NCBI RefSeq assembly: GCF_900113835.1
Contig: NZ_FOQV01000006.1
Coordinates: 191,734-255,733 of the forward strand
Direction: 5' to 3'
Length of the DNA: 64,000 nucleotides
Source of the DNA: Allobosea sp. OK403
Lineage (GTDB): Bacteria > Pseudomonadota > Alphaproteobacteria > Rhizobiales > Beijerinckiaceae
This document shows positions 52,312-60,798 of the stretch, piece after piece. Below the pieces are notes generated by a model that searched no databases, was not told the origin of the DNA, and saw only the letters and a list, made by a program, of their open reading frames with translations. The position numbers and the translations under genes were made by a program. The first letter of the stretch is position 1; every line of letters starts with the position of its first letter.

Positions 52312-53133
52312 ATGTCGGACACATCCTCCGGTCCTGGCGCCCCTCCCGGGCGCGAGCCGATCCTGAACCTTCCCGCCGTCATTATCTGGCTGGTGGCGCT
52401 GCTGGCGCTGATCCAGGCCGGGCGCGGCTTGCTGTCCGACTATAACGACTACTTGGTGATGTCCTGGTTCGCCTTCGTGCCGGCGCGATTGACCATCTGG
52501 TTCGCGCCCGACCGGCTGGAGGAGGTCCTGAGCGCGTTGGCGCTGTCGCTGCAGGGGCAGGATCTCGCCGACCGGCTCGGCCTCGCCCGGCTGCTTCTGG
52601 CCGATGGCGGCCCAAAGCTCTGGACGCTGCTCAGCTACGGCCTGTTGCACGGCTCCTGGGTGCATCTGATCTCGAACGTCGTCTGGCTCGCAGCTTTCGG
52701 CAGCCCGGTCGCGCGCCGACTCGGTACAGGACGCTTCCTCAATCTGATGGGCCTGTCGACCATCGGCGGCGCGCTGCTGCACTGGTGGTCGCGCGATCTC
52801 GACGTGCTGCCGCTGGTGGGCGCCTCGGCTGGAGTCGCCGGCGCCACCGCGGCGGCCGCGCGCTTCGTCTTCGCCCCTGGCCTGCGCTTTGGGGCGCTCG
52901 GAGATGACGCGGTCGTCAAGGCAATCCCCGCCGAGCGCATCGGCCAGATCTGGCGCAATTCGCGGGCGCTCCTGTTCATCGGAATCTGGTTCGTCACCAA
53001 CATCCTGTTCGGTTCCGGGCTCGTGCCGATCTTCGGCGAGGAGACCAGCATCGCCTGGGAGGCCCATATCGGCGGCTTCCTCGTCGGCCTGCTGCTGTTT
53101 CCGCTTCTGGACAAAGGCGCGGTCAAAACCTAA
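52312..53133 (+). CDS. Rhomboid family intramembrane serine protease
   Basis: A 273-residue membrane protease. The catalytic Ser is in GASAG (VGASAGVAGA) in helix 4, and the His is in WEAHIGGFLVGLLLF in helix 6. HGSWVHLISNVVWLAAFG supplies the helix-2 His/Asn region. It cleaves transmembrane helices of unknown partners. The ATG gives MSDTSSG. The candidate sRNA terminator lies 72 bases upstream, so the gene needs a promoter between, or reads through. Confidence 0.92.
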   Translation: MSDTSSGPGAPPGREPILNLPAVIIWLVALLALIQAGRGLLSDYNDYLVMSWFAFVPARLTIWFAPDRLEEVLSALALSLQGQDLADRLGLARLLLADGGPKLWTLLSYGLLHGSWVHLISNVVWLAAFGSPVARRLGTGRFLNLMGLSTIGGALLHWWSRDLDVLPLVGASAGVAGATAAAARFVFAPGLRFGALGDDAVVKAIPAERIGQIWRNSRALLFIGIWFVTNILFGSGLVPIFGEETSIAWEAHIGGFLVGLLLFPLLDKGAVKT

Positions 53134-53154
53134 CGCGGCTAGGGCTTTGGTTCT

Positions 53155-53266
53155 GCATCGGCTTGTTCCGAAAACCGGTTCCCACTTTTCGGGCCGATGC
53201 TCTCATCTAAAAAGTCAGAGCAGGATCGATAGCGAAAAACCGGTTTCCACTTTTCGCATCCTGCTC
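53155..53266. repeat. Two palindromic repeats with the ACCGGTT core
   Basis: First, GCATCGGC ... GCCGATGC (53155-53200) around CGAAAACCGGTTCCCACTTT. Second, AGAGCAGGAT ... ATCCTGCTC (53217-53266) around GCGAAAAACCGGTTTCCACT. Both are type B relatives. The rest of the 53134-53432 gap holds no gene. Confidence 0.85.
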
Positions 53267-53432
53267 GATGGCCAAAGGAGCCTTGCCTGCGCCCCGGTCT
53301 TCCCTCACACTTACGTCATTGCGAAGGACTTGGAACTGCCTCCTTGGCGAGTCGATCCGTCAGCGGCCGGACTCCAGTCCCGCTGAACGCGTGCCGGTCA
53401 ACGGCGCCACCTGAAAAAGGAGGATCGTTTCT

Positions 53433-53864
53433 ATGAACGTCGCTCAACTTCTCGGTGACAAGGGCCATGATGTGATCTCGGTGCAACCGCACCGCACATT
53501 GGCCGAAGCCGTGCGTACCCTCAGCGAAAAGCGCATCGGCGCGGTGGTGGTGACGGGCGCGGACGGCGCACTCGTCGGCATCCTGTCGGAGCGTGACATC
53601 ATCCGCGCGCTCGGCGCGAACGGTGCGGCGGCACTGGAGATGCCGGTCTCGCGGGCGATGACCGCCAAGGTCGTGACCTGCCGGCCGCAGACCAGCATGG
53701 ACGAACTGATGGAGATGATGACGTCGGGCCGGTTCCGGCATGTCCCGATCGTCGAGAACGGCAAGATCGCCGGCATCGTCTCGATCGGCGACGTCGTGAA
53801 GCACCGCGTCGCCGAGATCGAGGCGGAGAGCCGCGCGATGCGCGATTATATTGCGATGGCCTGA
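53433..53864 (+). CDS. CBS-domain pair protein
   Basis: A 143-residue protein made of two CBS motifs, about 5-65 and 72-132 (VRTLSEKRIGAVVVTGAD; MMTSGRFRHVPIVENGKIAG). Such stand-alone CBS pairs bind adenine nucleotides and may be energy sensors. AAGGAGG lies 9 bases before the ATG. It is convergent with the patatin gene. Confidence 0.93.
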   Translation: MNVAQLLGDKGHDVISVQPHRTLAEAVRTLSEKRIGAVVVTGADGALVGILSERDIIRALGANGAAALEMPVSRAMTAKVVTCRPQTSMDELMEMMTSGRFRHVPIVENGKIAGIVSIGDVVKHRVAEIEAESRAMRDYIAMA

Positions 53865-53883
53865 AGCTAGGGGCGCAACCAGC

Positions 53884-54852
53884 TTAGTCGACGCTGGCCG
53901 TGCGGCTGCCGACCATGGCCTCGATCTCGTCCAGGACGCGCTGGGTGGCCTGGCGGCCGAGTTCGAAGGCCTCGTCGGCGCGGTGGAAATCGAATAGGCC
54001 GATGCGGCCGAGCTTTGGGCCGATCATCACATCGGGCGGGTCGCCGGCGAGACGCGAGCGCGAGATCCGGTCCTGCGTGATGTTGAAGGCGTCGATCATG
54101 ACGCCGGCGAGCCCAGGCCGATCGCTGCTGGGGCGGCCGACCATGCCGCGCACACGCTTGGCCGCACCGGTGATGCCGCCGAACCAGCGCGATGTCGGCG
54201 GCGTATCGAGTTCGGGCTCGGGATCGGGTTCGGCCGCGTGGCTCTGGATGGTGGTGCCGCGTCCGGTGAGATCGCTGTTGAGATTGACGCAGATGACGAC
54301 GTCGGCGCCCATCGCGCGCGCGGCCGTAACCGGCACCGGGTTGACCAGCGCGCCGTCCATCAGCCAGCGCCCGCTGAGCTTCACGGGGTCGAAGACGCCG
54401 GGCAGGGCATAGGAGGCACGCAGCGCCTCGACCAGCGGGCCATGCGTCAGCCAGATCTCGTGGCCAGAGCCGAGTTCGGTGGCAATCGCCACGAAACGCA
54501 CCGGCAGCGCCTCGATGCGGGTGTCGGTGAGGTCGCGCTCCAGGAGCCGCTTGAGCCGCCCGCCGGCGATGAGCCCGGCCCCGCCGATATGAAAATCCAT
54601 CAGCCCGACGACACGACGCTTGGTCAGGCTGATCGCGAAGTCCGACAGCTCCGTGAGCTTGCCGGCGGCGAAGCAGCCGCCAACGACGGCGCCGATCGAG
54701 GTTCCCGCGATCACGTCGGGGCGATAGCCGGCCTCCGTCAGCGCCTGAATCACGCCGATATGGGCCCAGCCGCGCGCCGCTCCGCCACCGAGCGCAAGCC
54801 CGATCCGAGGCCTGCCGCGTCGTGGCGGCGCCGCGATGGTCATGTCGTTCAT
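53884..54852 (-). CDS. Patatin-like phospholipase (RssA-type)
   Basis: A 322-residue soluble patatin. The oxyanion hole is LALGGGAARGWAHIGVI, the nucleophile is GTSIGA, and the Asp partner is in MDGALVNPVP. A Pro-rich insert (EPDPEPELDTPPTS) separates the catalytic core from the C-terminal tail. It should hydrolyse acyl lipids, substrate unknown. The start is the ATG with GGAGGTGGAGCC upstream. Confidence 0.93.
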   Translation of the reverse strand: MNDMTIAAPPRRGRPRIGLALGGGAARGWAHIGVIQALTEAGYRPDVIAGTSIGAVVGGCFAAGKLTELSDFAISLTKRRVVGLMDFHIGGAGLIAGGRLKRLLERDLTDTRIEALPVRFVAIATELGSGHEIWLTHGPLVEALRASYALPGVFDPVKLSGRWLMDGALVNPVPVTAARAMGADVVICVNLNSDLTGRGTTIQSHAAEPDPEPELDTPPTSRWFGGITGAAKRVRGMVGRPSSDRPGLAGVMIDAFNITQDRISRSRLAGDPPDVMIGPKLGRIGLFDFHRADEAFELGRQATQRVLDEIEAMVGSRTASVD

Positions 54853-55044
54853 CGTGGCTCCACCTCCGCCTAGCCCAAAGGCATGCTTGGCGATGTCATC
54901 CCACAACATGGACCCGATCCCCCGCGGGAGGAACAGAGTCGCAGGCGAGGATGAGGGAATCATGAATAGGGCCGGCTGACCCTTGCGGATATCTGCGGCT
55001 TTTGTCGAAAACATGAAGGCTTGGTGAAAGGATCACCACCGCCG

Positions 55045-55087
55045 CGGCTCATCCTGCTCTCACTCCTGGATGAGAGACGGTTTCAGG
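55045..55087. repeat. Type B fragment plus GAGAGACGG box
   Basis: CATCCTGCTCTCACTCCTGG then ATGAGAGACGGTTTCAGG. The same two units occur in the same order at 16813-16845. It directly abuts the stop of hisI on the other strand. Confidence 0.65.
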
Positions 55088-55502
55088 CGAATGCAAGCGG
55101 CCGGAAGCCGGTGCCCCGCTGTACGTCGCGGCCCAGTGGCTGGCGCCGGTAGAAGCAGGAATGCCGCCCGGTATGGCAGCAGCCGCCATCGCCGGCGACG
55201 TTGACCTTGAGCCAGACCGCGTCCTGGTCGCAATCGACCCGCATTTCGACGATCGTCTGAATCTGCCCTGAAGTCGCGCCCTTATGCCAGAGCTCCTTGC
55301 GCGAGCGCGACCAATACCAAGCCTCGCCGGTTTCGATGCTGCGCTGCAAGGCCTCGGCGTTCATATGCGCGACCATCAGCAATTCGCCCGTCACCGCGTC
55401 GGTCGTGACGCAGGTGACGAGGCCGTTCGCGTCGAAGCGGGGGCTGAGCGCGTCGCCCTCCTCGAGGGCTTGTTTGTCCGTGGCGACCGGGAAGAGGCTC
55501 AT
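55083..55502 (-). CDS. hisI: Phosphoribosyl-AMP cyclohydrolase
   Basis: A 139-residue enzyme that opens the purine ring of PR-AMP in histidine synthesis. It carries the zinc-ligand motifs RVDCDQDAVWLKV and CCHTGRHSCFY and the HMNAEALQRSIETGEAWYWS block. It is the single-domain form without the HisE part. It follows folE in the same direction, with a hairpin between. Confidence 0.96.
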   Translation of the reverse strand: MSLFPVATDKQALEEGDALSPRFDANGLVTCVTTDAVTGELLMVAHMNAEALQRSIETGEAWYWSRSRKELWHKGATSGQIQTIVEMRVDCDQDAVWLKVNVAGDGGCCHTGRHSCFYRRQPLGRDVQRGTGFRPLAFA

Positions 55503-55520
55503 GGGGGCTCCGGAAGGGCA

Positions 55521-55547
55521 AAGGGCGCGTCGACTTGACGCGCCCTT
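55521..55547 (-). terminator. Hairpin between folE and hisI
   Basis: 11-bp stem AAGGGCGCGTC and its complement around a 5-base loop, with TTT following on the minus strand. It could partly stop transcription from folE. It ends 18 bases before the hisI ATG. Confidence 0.6.
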
Positions 55548-55590
55548 GTAGGGATGCAGGCAAGCGCTGCCAATCTGCCTTCTGCCCGGC

Positions 55591-56232
55591 CTATAGACCA
55601 GGCGACTTGACCATGGTGAAGAAGCGGACCTGTTCGGCGGGATCCTTGAAGACGCCGGTATATTGCGTCGTCATGGTCGAGGAGCCCTGCTTCTGCACGC
55701 CGCGCATCGACATGCACATATGCTCGGCCTCGATCAGCACGGCGACGCCGCGGGGCTTCAGCACCTTGTCGATGACCTGAGCGATCTGCGCTGTCATCGT
55801 CTCCTGCGTCTGCAGGCGGCGCGCATAGACGTCGACGATGCGGGCGAGCTTGGACAGGCCGACCACGCCCTTGGACGGGTAGTAGCCGATATGCGCCTTG
55901 CCGACGAAGGGCACCATGTGGTGCTCGCAATGCGAATAAAACGGGATGTCGCGCACCAGGACCATGTCCTTGTAGCCCTCGACCTCCTCAAAGACGCGTT
56001 CGAGAACCTCGTGCGCGTCCTCGTGATAGCCCTTGTAGAATTCCCGATAGGCCTTGGTGACGCGGCGCGGCGTGTCCGTGAGGCCTTCGCGCGAGGGATC
56101 GTCACCGGCCCAGAGGATCAGCGTGCGCACCGCTTCCTCGGCCTGTTCCTGCGTCGGCTTCTTGATCAGAAACTTGTCTGCAGAGGGGCTGAGCACCCGC
56201 TCGACGGACAAGGACTTAACCACAGGGTTCAT
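55591..56232 (-). CDS. folE: GTP cyclohydrolase I
   Basis: A 213-residue tunnelling-fold enzyme that makes dihydroneopterin triphosphate from GTP for folate. Zinc ligands are in FYSHCEHHMVPFVGKAHIGY and EAEHMCMSMRGVQKQGS; the FYKGYHEDAHEVLERVF segment and the C-terminal QVRFFTMVKS complete the family pattern. The ATG gives MNPVVKSLS, with GGGAGG upstream. The promoter-proximal gene of the folE-hisI pair. Confidence 0.96.
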   Translation of the reverse strand: MNPVVKSLSVERVLSPSADKFLIKKPTQEQAEEAVRTLILWAGDDPSREGLTDTPRRVTKAYREFYKGYHEDAHEVLERVFEEVEGYKDMVLVRDIPFYSHCEHHMVPFVGKAHIGYYPSKGVVGLSKLARIVDVYARRLQTQETMTAQIAQVIDKVLKPRGVAVLIEAEHMCMSMRGVQKQGSSTMTTQYTGVFKDPAEQVRFFTMVKSPGL

Positions 56233-56413
56233 GTGGTGCCTCCCGTTTACGATGACATGTCCCGCGGCTGGGCCGGCCAAAGACCGGAGCACGGGGCTGC
56301 GACAAGTTCCACTCCTGTGGCAGGATGCGCTTGCACGCTCTCCCGCCCGCTGATGATCCACCCTATATTGGGTGGATGCACCGGTCACTCCAGACCCCGG
56401 TGGAGACCGAGAT

Positions 56414-56860
56414 ATGCTGAGCGACGTCTATAACAAGCGGATCCTCGAACTTGCAGGCAATATTCCGCTGCTGGAAAGGCTGCCGGCTCCCGATGCCACC
56501 GCCAGGGCGCATTCCAAGCTATGCGGCTCGACGGTGACAGTCGATGTCAGCATGGAGGGCGATGTCGTCACTGCCTTCGGGCATGAGGTGAAGGCCTGCG
56601 CGCTCGGACAGGCCTCGTCCTCGATCATGGCGCGTCATGTCGTGGGTTCCACGGCCGACGAACTGCGCCGCGTTCGCGAGCAGGCGCGGGCCATCCTGAA
56701 GGAGAATGCCGAGCCGCCGAGCGGGAAATGGAGCGATCTGTCCGTGCTCGTGCCGGTGCGTGACTACAAGGCGCGCCATGCCTCGACCATGCTGACCTTC
56801 GACGCGGTGGTGGACGCGATCGGCCAGATCGAAGCGCGGCGGCAGCAGGCGGCCGAATAG
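56414..56860 (+). CDS. IscU/NifU-like iron-sulfur scaffold protein
   Basis: A 148-residue member of the IscU-like fold. Cys residues are in KLCGSTVTVDV and VKACALGQASSSIMA. The third scaffold cysteine of IscU is not evident, so it may not assemble clusters the usual way. It is divergent from folE, a pairing that is common in alphaproteobacteria. The ATG follows GGAGACCGAG. Confidence 0.85.
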   Translation: MLSDVYNKRILELAGNIPLLERLPAPDATARAHSKLCGSTVTVDVSMEGDVVTAFGHEVKACALGQASSSIMARHVVGSTADELRRVREQARAILKENAEPPSGKWSDLSVLVPVRDYKARHASTMLTFDAVVDAIGQIEARRQQAAE

Positions 56861-56868
56861 GCTTTCAT

Positions 56869-56923
56869 TTCCGACGCGTTGTCTTCAAGCGAACCGGTGC
56901 GCACTTTGCTTGAAGGCGCTTCA
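56869..56923. repeat. Degenerate type A repeat
   Basis: GCGTTGTCTTCAAGCGAACC, GGTGCGCACTTTGCTTGAAG, GCGCTTCAG. It shares the GAACCGGTG(C)..CACTT core of type A. The last bases are the complement of the stop of the minus-strand PAP2 gene. Confidence 0.75.
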
Positions 56924-57652
56924 GCTCAGGCCAAACGCCTTCCTGATTTCGGGGCGCGTCTCGTCGAAGCGGGTGCGGAAGGCACGCTCCGCCAGGAGCG
57001 CCTTGGCGATAGCGCGCCCGGCCTTGTCGCCGGCGGTGAGATCGGAGGGATAATGGAAGCCGCAGACGAGCCGGCTCTCGTCATAGCTCTTGACCCGCTC
57101 CTCGAATTTTGCGGCGAGCTCGGGCACGGCCTCGGACAGCAATTCGGCATAGAGCGCGGCGGTGGCGGCATGGCCGGACGGGAAGGAGGTGCCTTCGGGA
57201 CGGCCGCCGGGGCAGGGCTTGATCCTGACCTTGTTCCAGACCGTGAAGGGCCTTTGCCGGCTGGTCAGGCGGCGGACGCTGAGCAGCACGATGCTGGCCT
57301 CGACCTGCGCCTCCTTGAACAGGAGCCGCATCTCGCGATGCGTAGCGTCGACATAGCTCTGGTCGATGCCGTCGAGGAAGCGGTTGAGGGTCTGGTACTG
57401 ATCGGCGATCGCGGCCTTCTCGCGCTCGGGCGTCCGGGTCGAGGAGATTTGCAATACGCGGTCGAACTCGGCCTTGTTTTCGGGCGAATTCTGGGCCGGC
57501 GGCAGGCCGATGATCTTGGCGACGTCGATCTTTCCCGGATCGAGCCAGATCAGATAGGCACGCTGTTGGGCGGTGGCGGGCATGGCGAAGCCGAGCCCCA
57601 GGGACAGGCCGAGGCCGGCGATGGCGTAACGAAAGCGCTGAGCGTGATTCAT
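56921..57652 (-). CDS. Exported class A acid phosphatase (PAP2 family)
   Basis: A 243-residue periplasmic phosphatase with a signal peptide (residues 1-27, LGLSLGLGFAMPATA). The PAP2 motifs are RRLTSRQRPF (the usual Lys is replaced by Arg), FPSGHAATAAL and SRLVCGFHYPSDLTAG. The change of the motif 1 Lys to Arg is unusual but keeps a positive charge. It probably hydrolyses phosphomonoesters. The stop overlaps a type A repeat. Confidence 0.88.
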   Translation of the reverse strand: MNHAQRFRYAIAGLGLSLGLGFAMPATAQQRAYLIWLDPGKIDVAKIIGLPPAQNSPENKAEFDRVLQISSTRTPEREKAAIADQYQTLNRFLDGIDQSYVDATHREMRLLFKEAQVEASIVLLSVRRLTSRQRPFTVWNKVRIKPCPGGRPEGTSFPSGHAATAALYAELLSEAVPELAAKFEERVKSYDESRLVCGFHYPSDLTAGDKAGRAIAKALLAERAFRTRFDETRPEIRKAFGLS

Positions 57653-57681
57653 GTGTCGTCGTTTTGAGAAAAGCGGACCAA

Positions 57682-58074
57682 GTGACGGACTACCGGAAAC
57701 AGCCGACGGAGCCAAATTCGCACGAGCCTGCTGAACAAAGGCTTTCAGCCGGCCGGTCGTCAGCCGCCCGGATAGTCGCGCGCCTGCCGCGCCGCGCCGC
57801 GCATGGGCTGATCCGGGGTTACCAGCTCAGCCTGTCGCTGCTGGTCGGGCGGCATTGCCGACACTGGCCAAGCTGCTCGGCTTATACCGACGAGGCGATC
57901 CAGCGCCACGGGCTGTGGCGCGGCGGCTGGGTCGGCTTTGCCCGGATCTGCCGCTGCAATCCTTACGGTACCAGCGGCATCGATCTCGTCTGCGAGGAAT
58001 TGCCGCCGGACGCGACCTGGTACCGGCCCTGGCGCTATGGCCGCTGGCGCGGCGTCAACGATCCGGGGCCTTGA
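57682..58074 (+). CDS. yidD: Membrane protein insertion efficiency factor YidD
   Basis: A 130-residue protein, longer than the usual 70-90 because of an N-terminal extension of about 45 residues. The core YidD pattern is complete: LIRGYQLSLSLLVGRHCRHW, PSCSAYTDEAIQRHG and RICRCNPYG. It helps YidC insert membrane proteins. The start is uncertain: GTG at 57682 or TTG at 57664. Its last 20 bases overlap the 3' end of the convergent patatin gene. Confidence 0.9.
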   Translation: MTDYRKQPTEPNSHEPAEQRLSAGRSSAARIVARLPRRAAHGLIRGYQLSLSLLVGRHCRHWPSCSAYTDEAIQRHGLWRGGWVGFARICRCNPYGTSGIDLVCEELPPDATWYRPWRYGRWRGVNDPGP

Positions 58075-60556
58075 GCGGAGCGGCGGCGGGAGCCATCTCG
58101 CCGGCGGCGCGACTTGGAACCACCTTCTCTTCGAGCCAGCGCCGCACCTGCAGCAGCGCATCGCAATTGCGCCGGACATAGGTCTGCCGATCGAGATATT
58201 CCTGAACCGGCTTCGACAGCCACCAGCTCATCGAGACCTGCTTGAGTGCTGATGTGGCTCCGCTCACATCCTTGGTCGTGCGCTCGAAGCACTCATGCTT
58301 GAGCGAGCTCTGCGAGTTGGAGAGGAAGCCGCTCACGCCGTCTACCTTCGGCATCGCGTCCTTGGCGTCTTGCTTCGGTTCGCCATAGACGAGGAAATCG
58401 ACGAAATTCTCGAGGCCGACCGAGGCGCGCAGCGTTGCAAGCGCATAGGCGCCTCTCGCCTCGCGGGTGGCGAGCACGGTGTCGAATGGTGTGGCGAGGA
58501 GCGCCAACCATGAATCCTTGCGCAGCAAGGGATGCTTGTCGCGTTCCGGATCGACGATCTGGTCGACCGGCTCGTTGGCGATGTGAAGTACGACAGGGGT
58601 GAGACCGGCATTGCGCAGCGCGATCGCGATTTCATTAGTGGTCGTCGCGCCGTCATTCTCGAAATAGCCGCCGTCGACGATGCGCAGGCCCGTCCGGCAA
58701 TCCGGCGAGAGGTGCCCGGCGGGAGAGACGATCGGGAAGCGTGCGCTGAGCAGGGCCGCGCTCGCAACAGTCAGATCGCGCCCATCGAAACGTGCGACGG
58801 CGCAGGCCGCGGCTGGGTCGGCGGGCCGCAATCCGAGGAAGCGATCGGCCTCGAAAGCGTCGACGAAGAGGCGAGCGGTGCCGAAATCCCCGTTGAGCTG
58901 GCTGGCGAGAACACGCTTGCCGCTGTCCTGCGAGGTGGCGTTGAGCAGCAGGAGCGGCAGCCAGGACTTGCCGTTCCGTTTGGTTCGGCCGAGTTCGCTG
59001 AACGGGCCACCGAGCCCCGCTTTCGCTCCGGCGGTCCCCTGCGGATTGTTCAGGGCCGTCCGGTAGGCGTCGATCCAAGTTTGCTCGAGGATCGCGGCGC
59101 GGTCGAGAAAATAGCCGCGCGGCCACAGCCGACCGATCAGCGGTTCCAGCGCCAGGAAGGGCTCGCTCGTCACCAGCGCAAGGACGGTCTTGGACAGGAA
59201 GTCGCCGCTCGCCAGCGTCTGCAGGCAGTCGCGCCAGCTCTCGGGGTTGGGCGTCTTGAAATACTGGTCCGGCTCCTTGACGCGGCAGGGTGGGGCGGGG
59301 CGTTGCTGTGGGCCGGTGATCGCGTCGTTCATCGCTGCCAGCGTCTGCACGGCGCCGAGCGAGCCGCCCGACACGCCCGAGATCGCGAAGACGCGCTGGC
59401 CGAGAAGCGGCGTGGGCGCGCCCGGCTGCTCGCAGTCGCGTCCGGGTTCGAGGCAAGGGTTGTCGAGGAGTTCGCCGAGCACGGTGGCGCCGAAGAATGC
59501 GGCGCGCGAGGCCCCGCCGGCGATCGTCACCAGGATCGGGCGCGGGCAGGCATCCGGGCCGCGGCAGTTGGCACCTTTCCAGGCCGCGATCGCGGTATCG
59601 AAGCCCATTCCGGCACGCGGCTCGTCTTCGGCGCGCATCACGCGGTTCGAATGGCCCCAGTGGCTTGCCGCGAAGAGCCACAGCCCGAGGATCAGCAGCG
59701 TGAAGGGGAAGCGCGTTCGCTGGCTGAGCGTACCGATCTTGGAGAACAGCGGAATCCAGGCGCCGAGCAGGATGGGGACGAGATAGACGCCGGAAAAGGC
59801 CTCCACGACACGGCCACCCCAGATCGCCGAGAGCATGAGGAGGAGGAGGCCCAATCCGAGCCAGGCATTGGCATGCAGACGGACTGCTCGCCGTTCCAAG
59901 GCGTCGCCGGGCGGGTGCCCGGCGACGCGGAAGCCCGGATGCATCTCGCCCTGCCGGATCTCGCTGAGATTGCGCAGCCACAGAAGGGCGTGCATGGCGA
60001 TGCCGCAGGTCAGCGCCAGATAGAAACCGAGCGAGCCGCTGCGAATGATCGCGGCCGATTTGGAGAGCGAGCCGCTCGTGGCGCTCGGCAGGTCGGCCAA
60101 GGCGAGGTGATAGCCCCAGGCGACGAGCCCGAAGGTGGACAGGGCGAGAAGATAGGGCAGGGCGATGACGATCCAGCGGAAGCGCCGCTCATAGATCTCC
60201 ATGTCGAGTGCGGTGAGCTTGCGCGCCGGGCCGATCAACCAGGCGTCGCTGCCAAGCAGATCCTCGGCCGAGGCCTGCACCATCGCACTCCAGGCCAGGA
60301 CATGGACGACGAAATAGACCAACCAGCGCAGGAACATCTCGAAGTTGCGGGAATAATCCGCGCCTTCGGCGATGGCCGAGCCGCTGAAGACGAGGAACAG
60401 ATCCCGCGCTTGCGGCACCCGCGTCAGCAGCAGAAACCCGAGCACGACGCCGATCACGGACACCCGGCAGGCATAGATGACACGCAGCAGATCGCCGACC
60501 CAGGTGAAGGGGAAGGGGCCGACATTGCGAAGGATCGGGGCTTGAGGCTCGGCCAT
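58055..60556 (-). CDS. Large membrane-bound patatin-domain protein
   Basis: An 833-residue protein. The N-terminal half (about 1-320) has eight or nine membrane helices (LLRVIYACRVSVIGVVLGFL; WLVYFVVHVLAWSAMV). The C-terminal half is a patatin-like lipase with the oxyanion region ILVTIAGGASRAAFFGATVL, the nucleophile motif GVSGGSLGAV and the catalytic Asp in RIVDGGYFENDGA. It should act on acyl lipids at the inner membrane. The start may be the ATG at 60556 or 60568. Its 3' end overlaps yidD. Confidence 0.85.
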   Translation of the reverse strand: MAEPQAPILRNVGPFPFTWVGDLLRVIYACRVSVIGVVLGFLLLTRVPQARDLFLVFSGSAIAEGADYSRNFEMFLRWLVYFVVHVLAWSAMVQASAEDLLGSDAWLIGPARKLTALDMEIYERRFRWIVIALPYLLALSTFGLVAWGYHLALADLPSATSGSLSKSAAIIRSGSLGFYLALTCGIAMHALLWLRNLSEIRQGEMHPGFRVAGHPPGDALERRAVRLHANAWLGLGLLLLMLSAIWGGRVVEAFSGVYLVPILLGAWIPLFSKIGTLSQRTRFPFTLLILGLWLFAASHWGHSNRVMRAEDEPRAGMGFDTAIAAWKGANCRGPDACPRPILVTIAGGASRAAFFGATVLGELLDNPCLEPGRDCEQPGAPTPLLGQRVFAISGVSGGSLGAVQTLAAMNDAITGPQQRPAPPCRVKEPDQYFKTPNPESWRDCLQTLASGDFLSKTVLALVTSEPFLALEPLIGRLWPRGYFLDRAAILEQTWIDAYRTALNNPQGTAGAKAGLGGPFSELGRTKRNGKSWLPLLLLNATSQDSGKRVLASQLNGDFGTARLFVDAFEADRFLGLRPADPAAACAVARFDGRDLTVASAALLSARFPIVSPAGHLSPDCRTGLRIVDGGYFENDGATTTNEIAIALRNAGLTPVVLHIANEPVDQIVDPERDKHPLLRKDSWLALLATPFDTVLATREARGAYALATLRASVGLENFVDFLVYGEPKQDAKDAMPKVDGVSGFLSNSQSSLKHECFERTTKDVSGATSALKQVSMSWWLSKPVQEYLDRQTYVRRNCDALLQVRRWLEEKVVPSRAAGEMAPAAAPLKAPDR

Positions 60557-60798
60557 GATGAAGACCATGATCGCGGCAGGCGAATGACGCTAAGTTAACA
60601 TCTGCAGGGTTGCAAGGGCGGTTGCAAGAGAGGCTAGCCAAGGGCGCGTCGCGTGCATTGCGGACGCCCAGCGCATTGTATAGGCAGGCGGCGCGATGGT
60701 CCGACATGGAACGGCGTCGCGCGGCCGCCCTTTCCGGCGGATCGCAGCCCATCTTCGCTTACGGGGTTCGTATCCCCGAGTGAGCAGGAGTCCGATCG

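Noticed and set aside
58532..60598. 688-codon plus-strand frame opposite the membrane patatin
   Set aside because: Charged, repetitive Glu/Arg/Gly sequence typical of antisense frames in GC-rich genes; no domain.
60557..60798. T-box or other leader control of thrS
   Set aside because: No T-box sequence or specifier stem is seen; the family is rare in this class.
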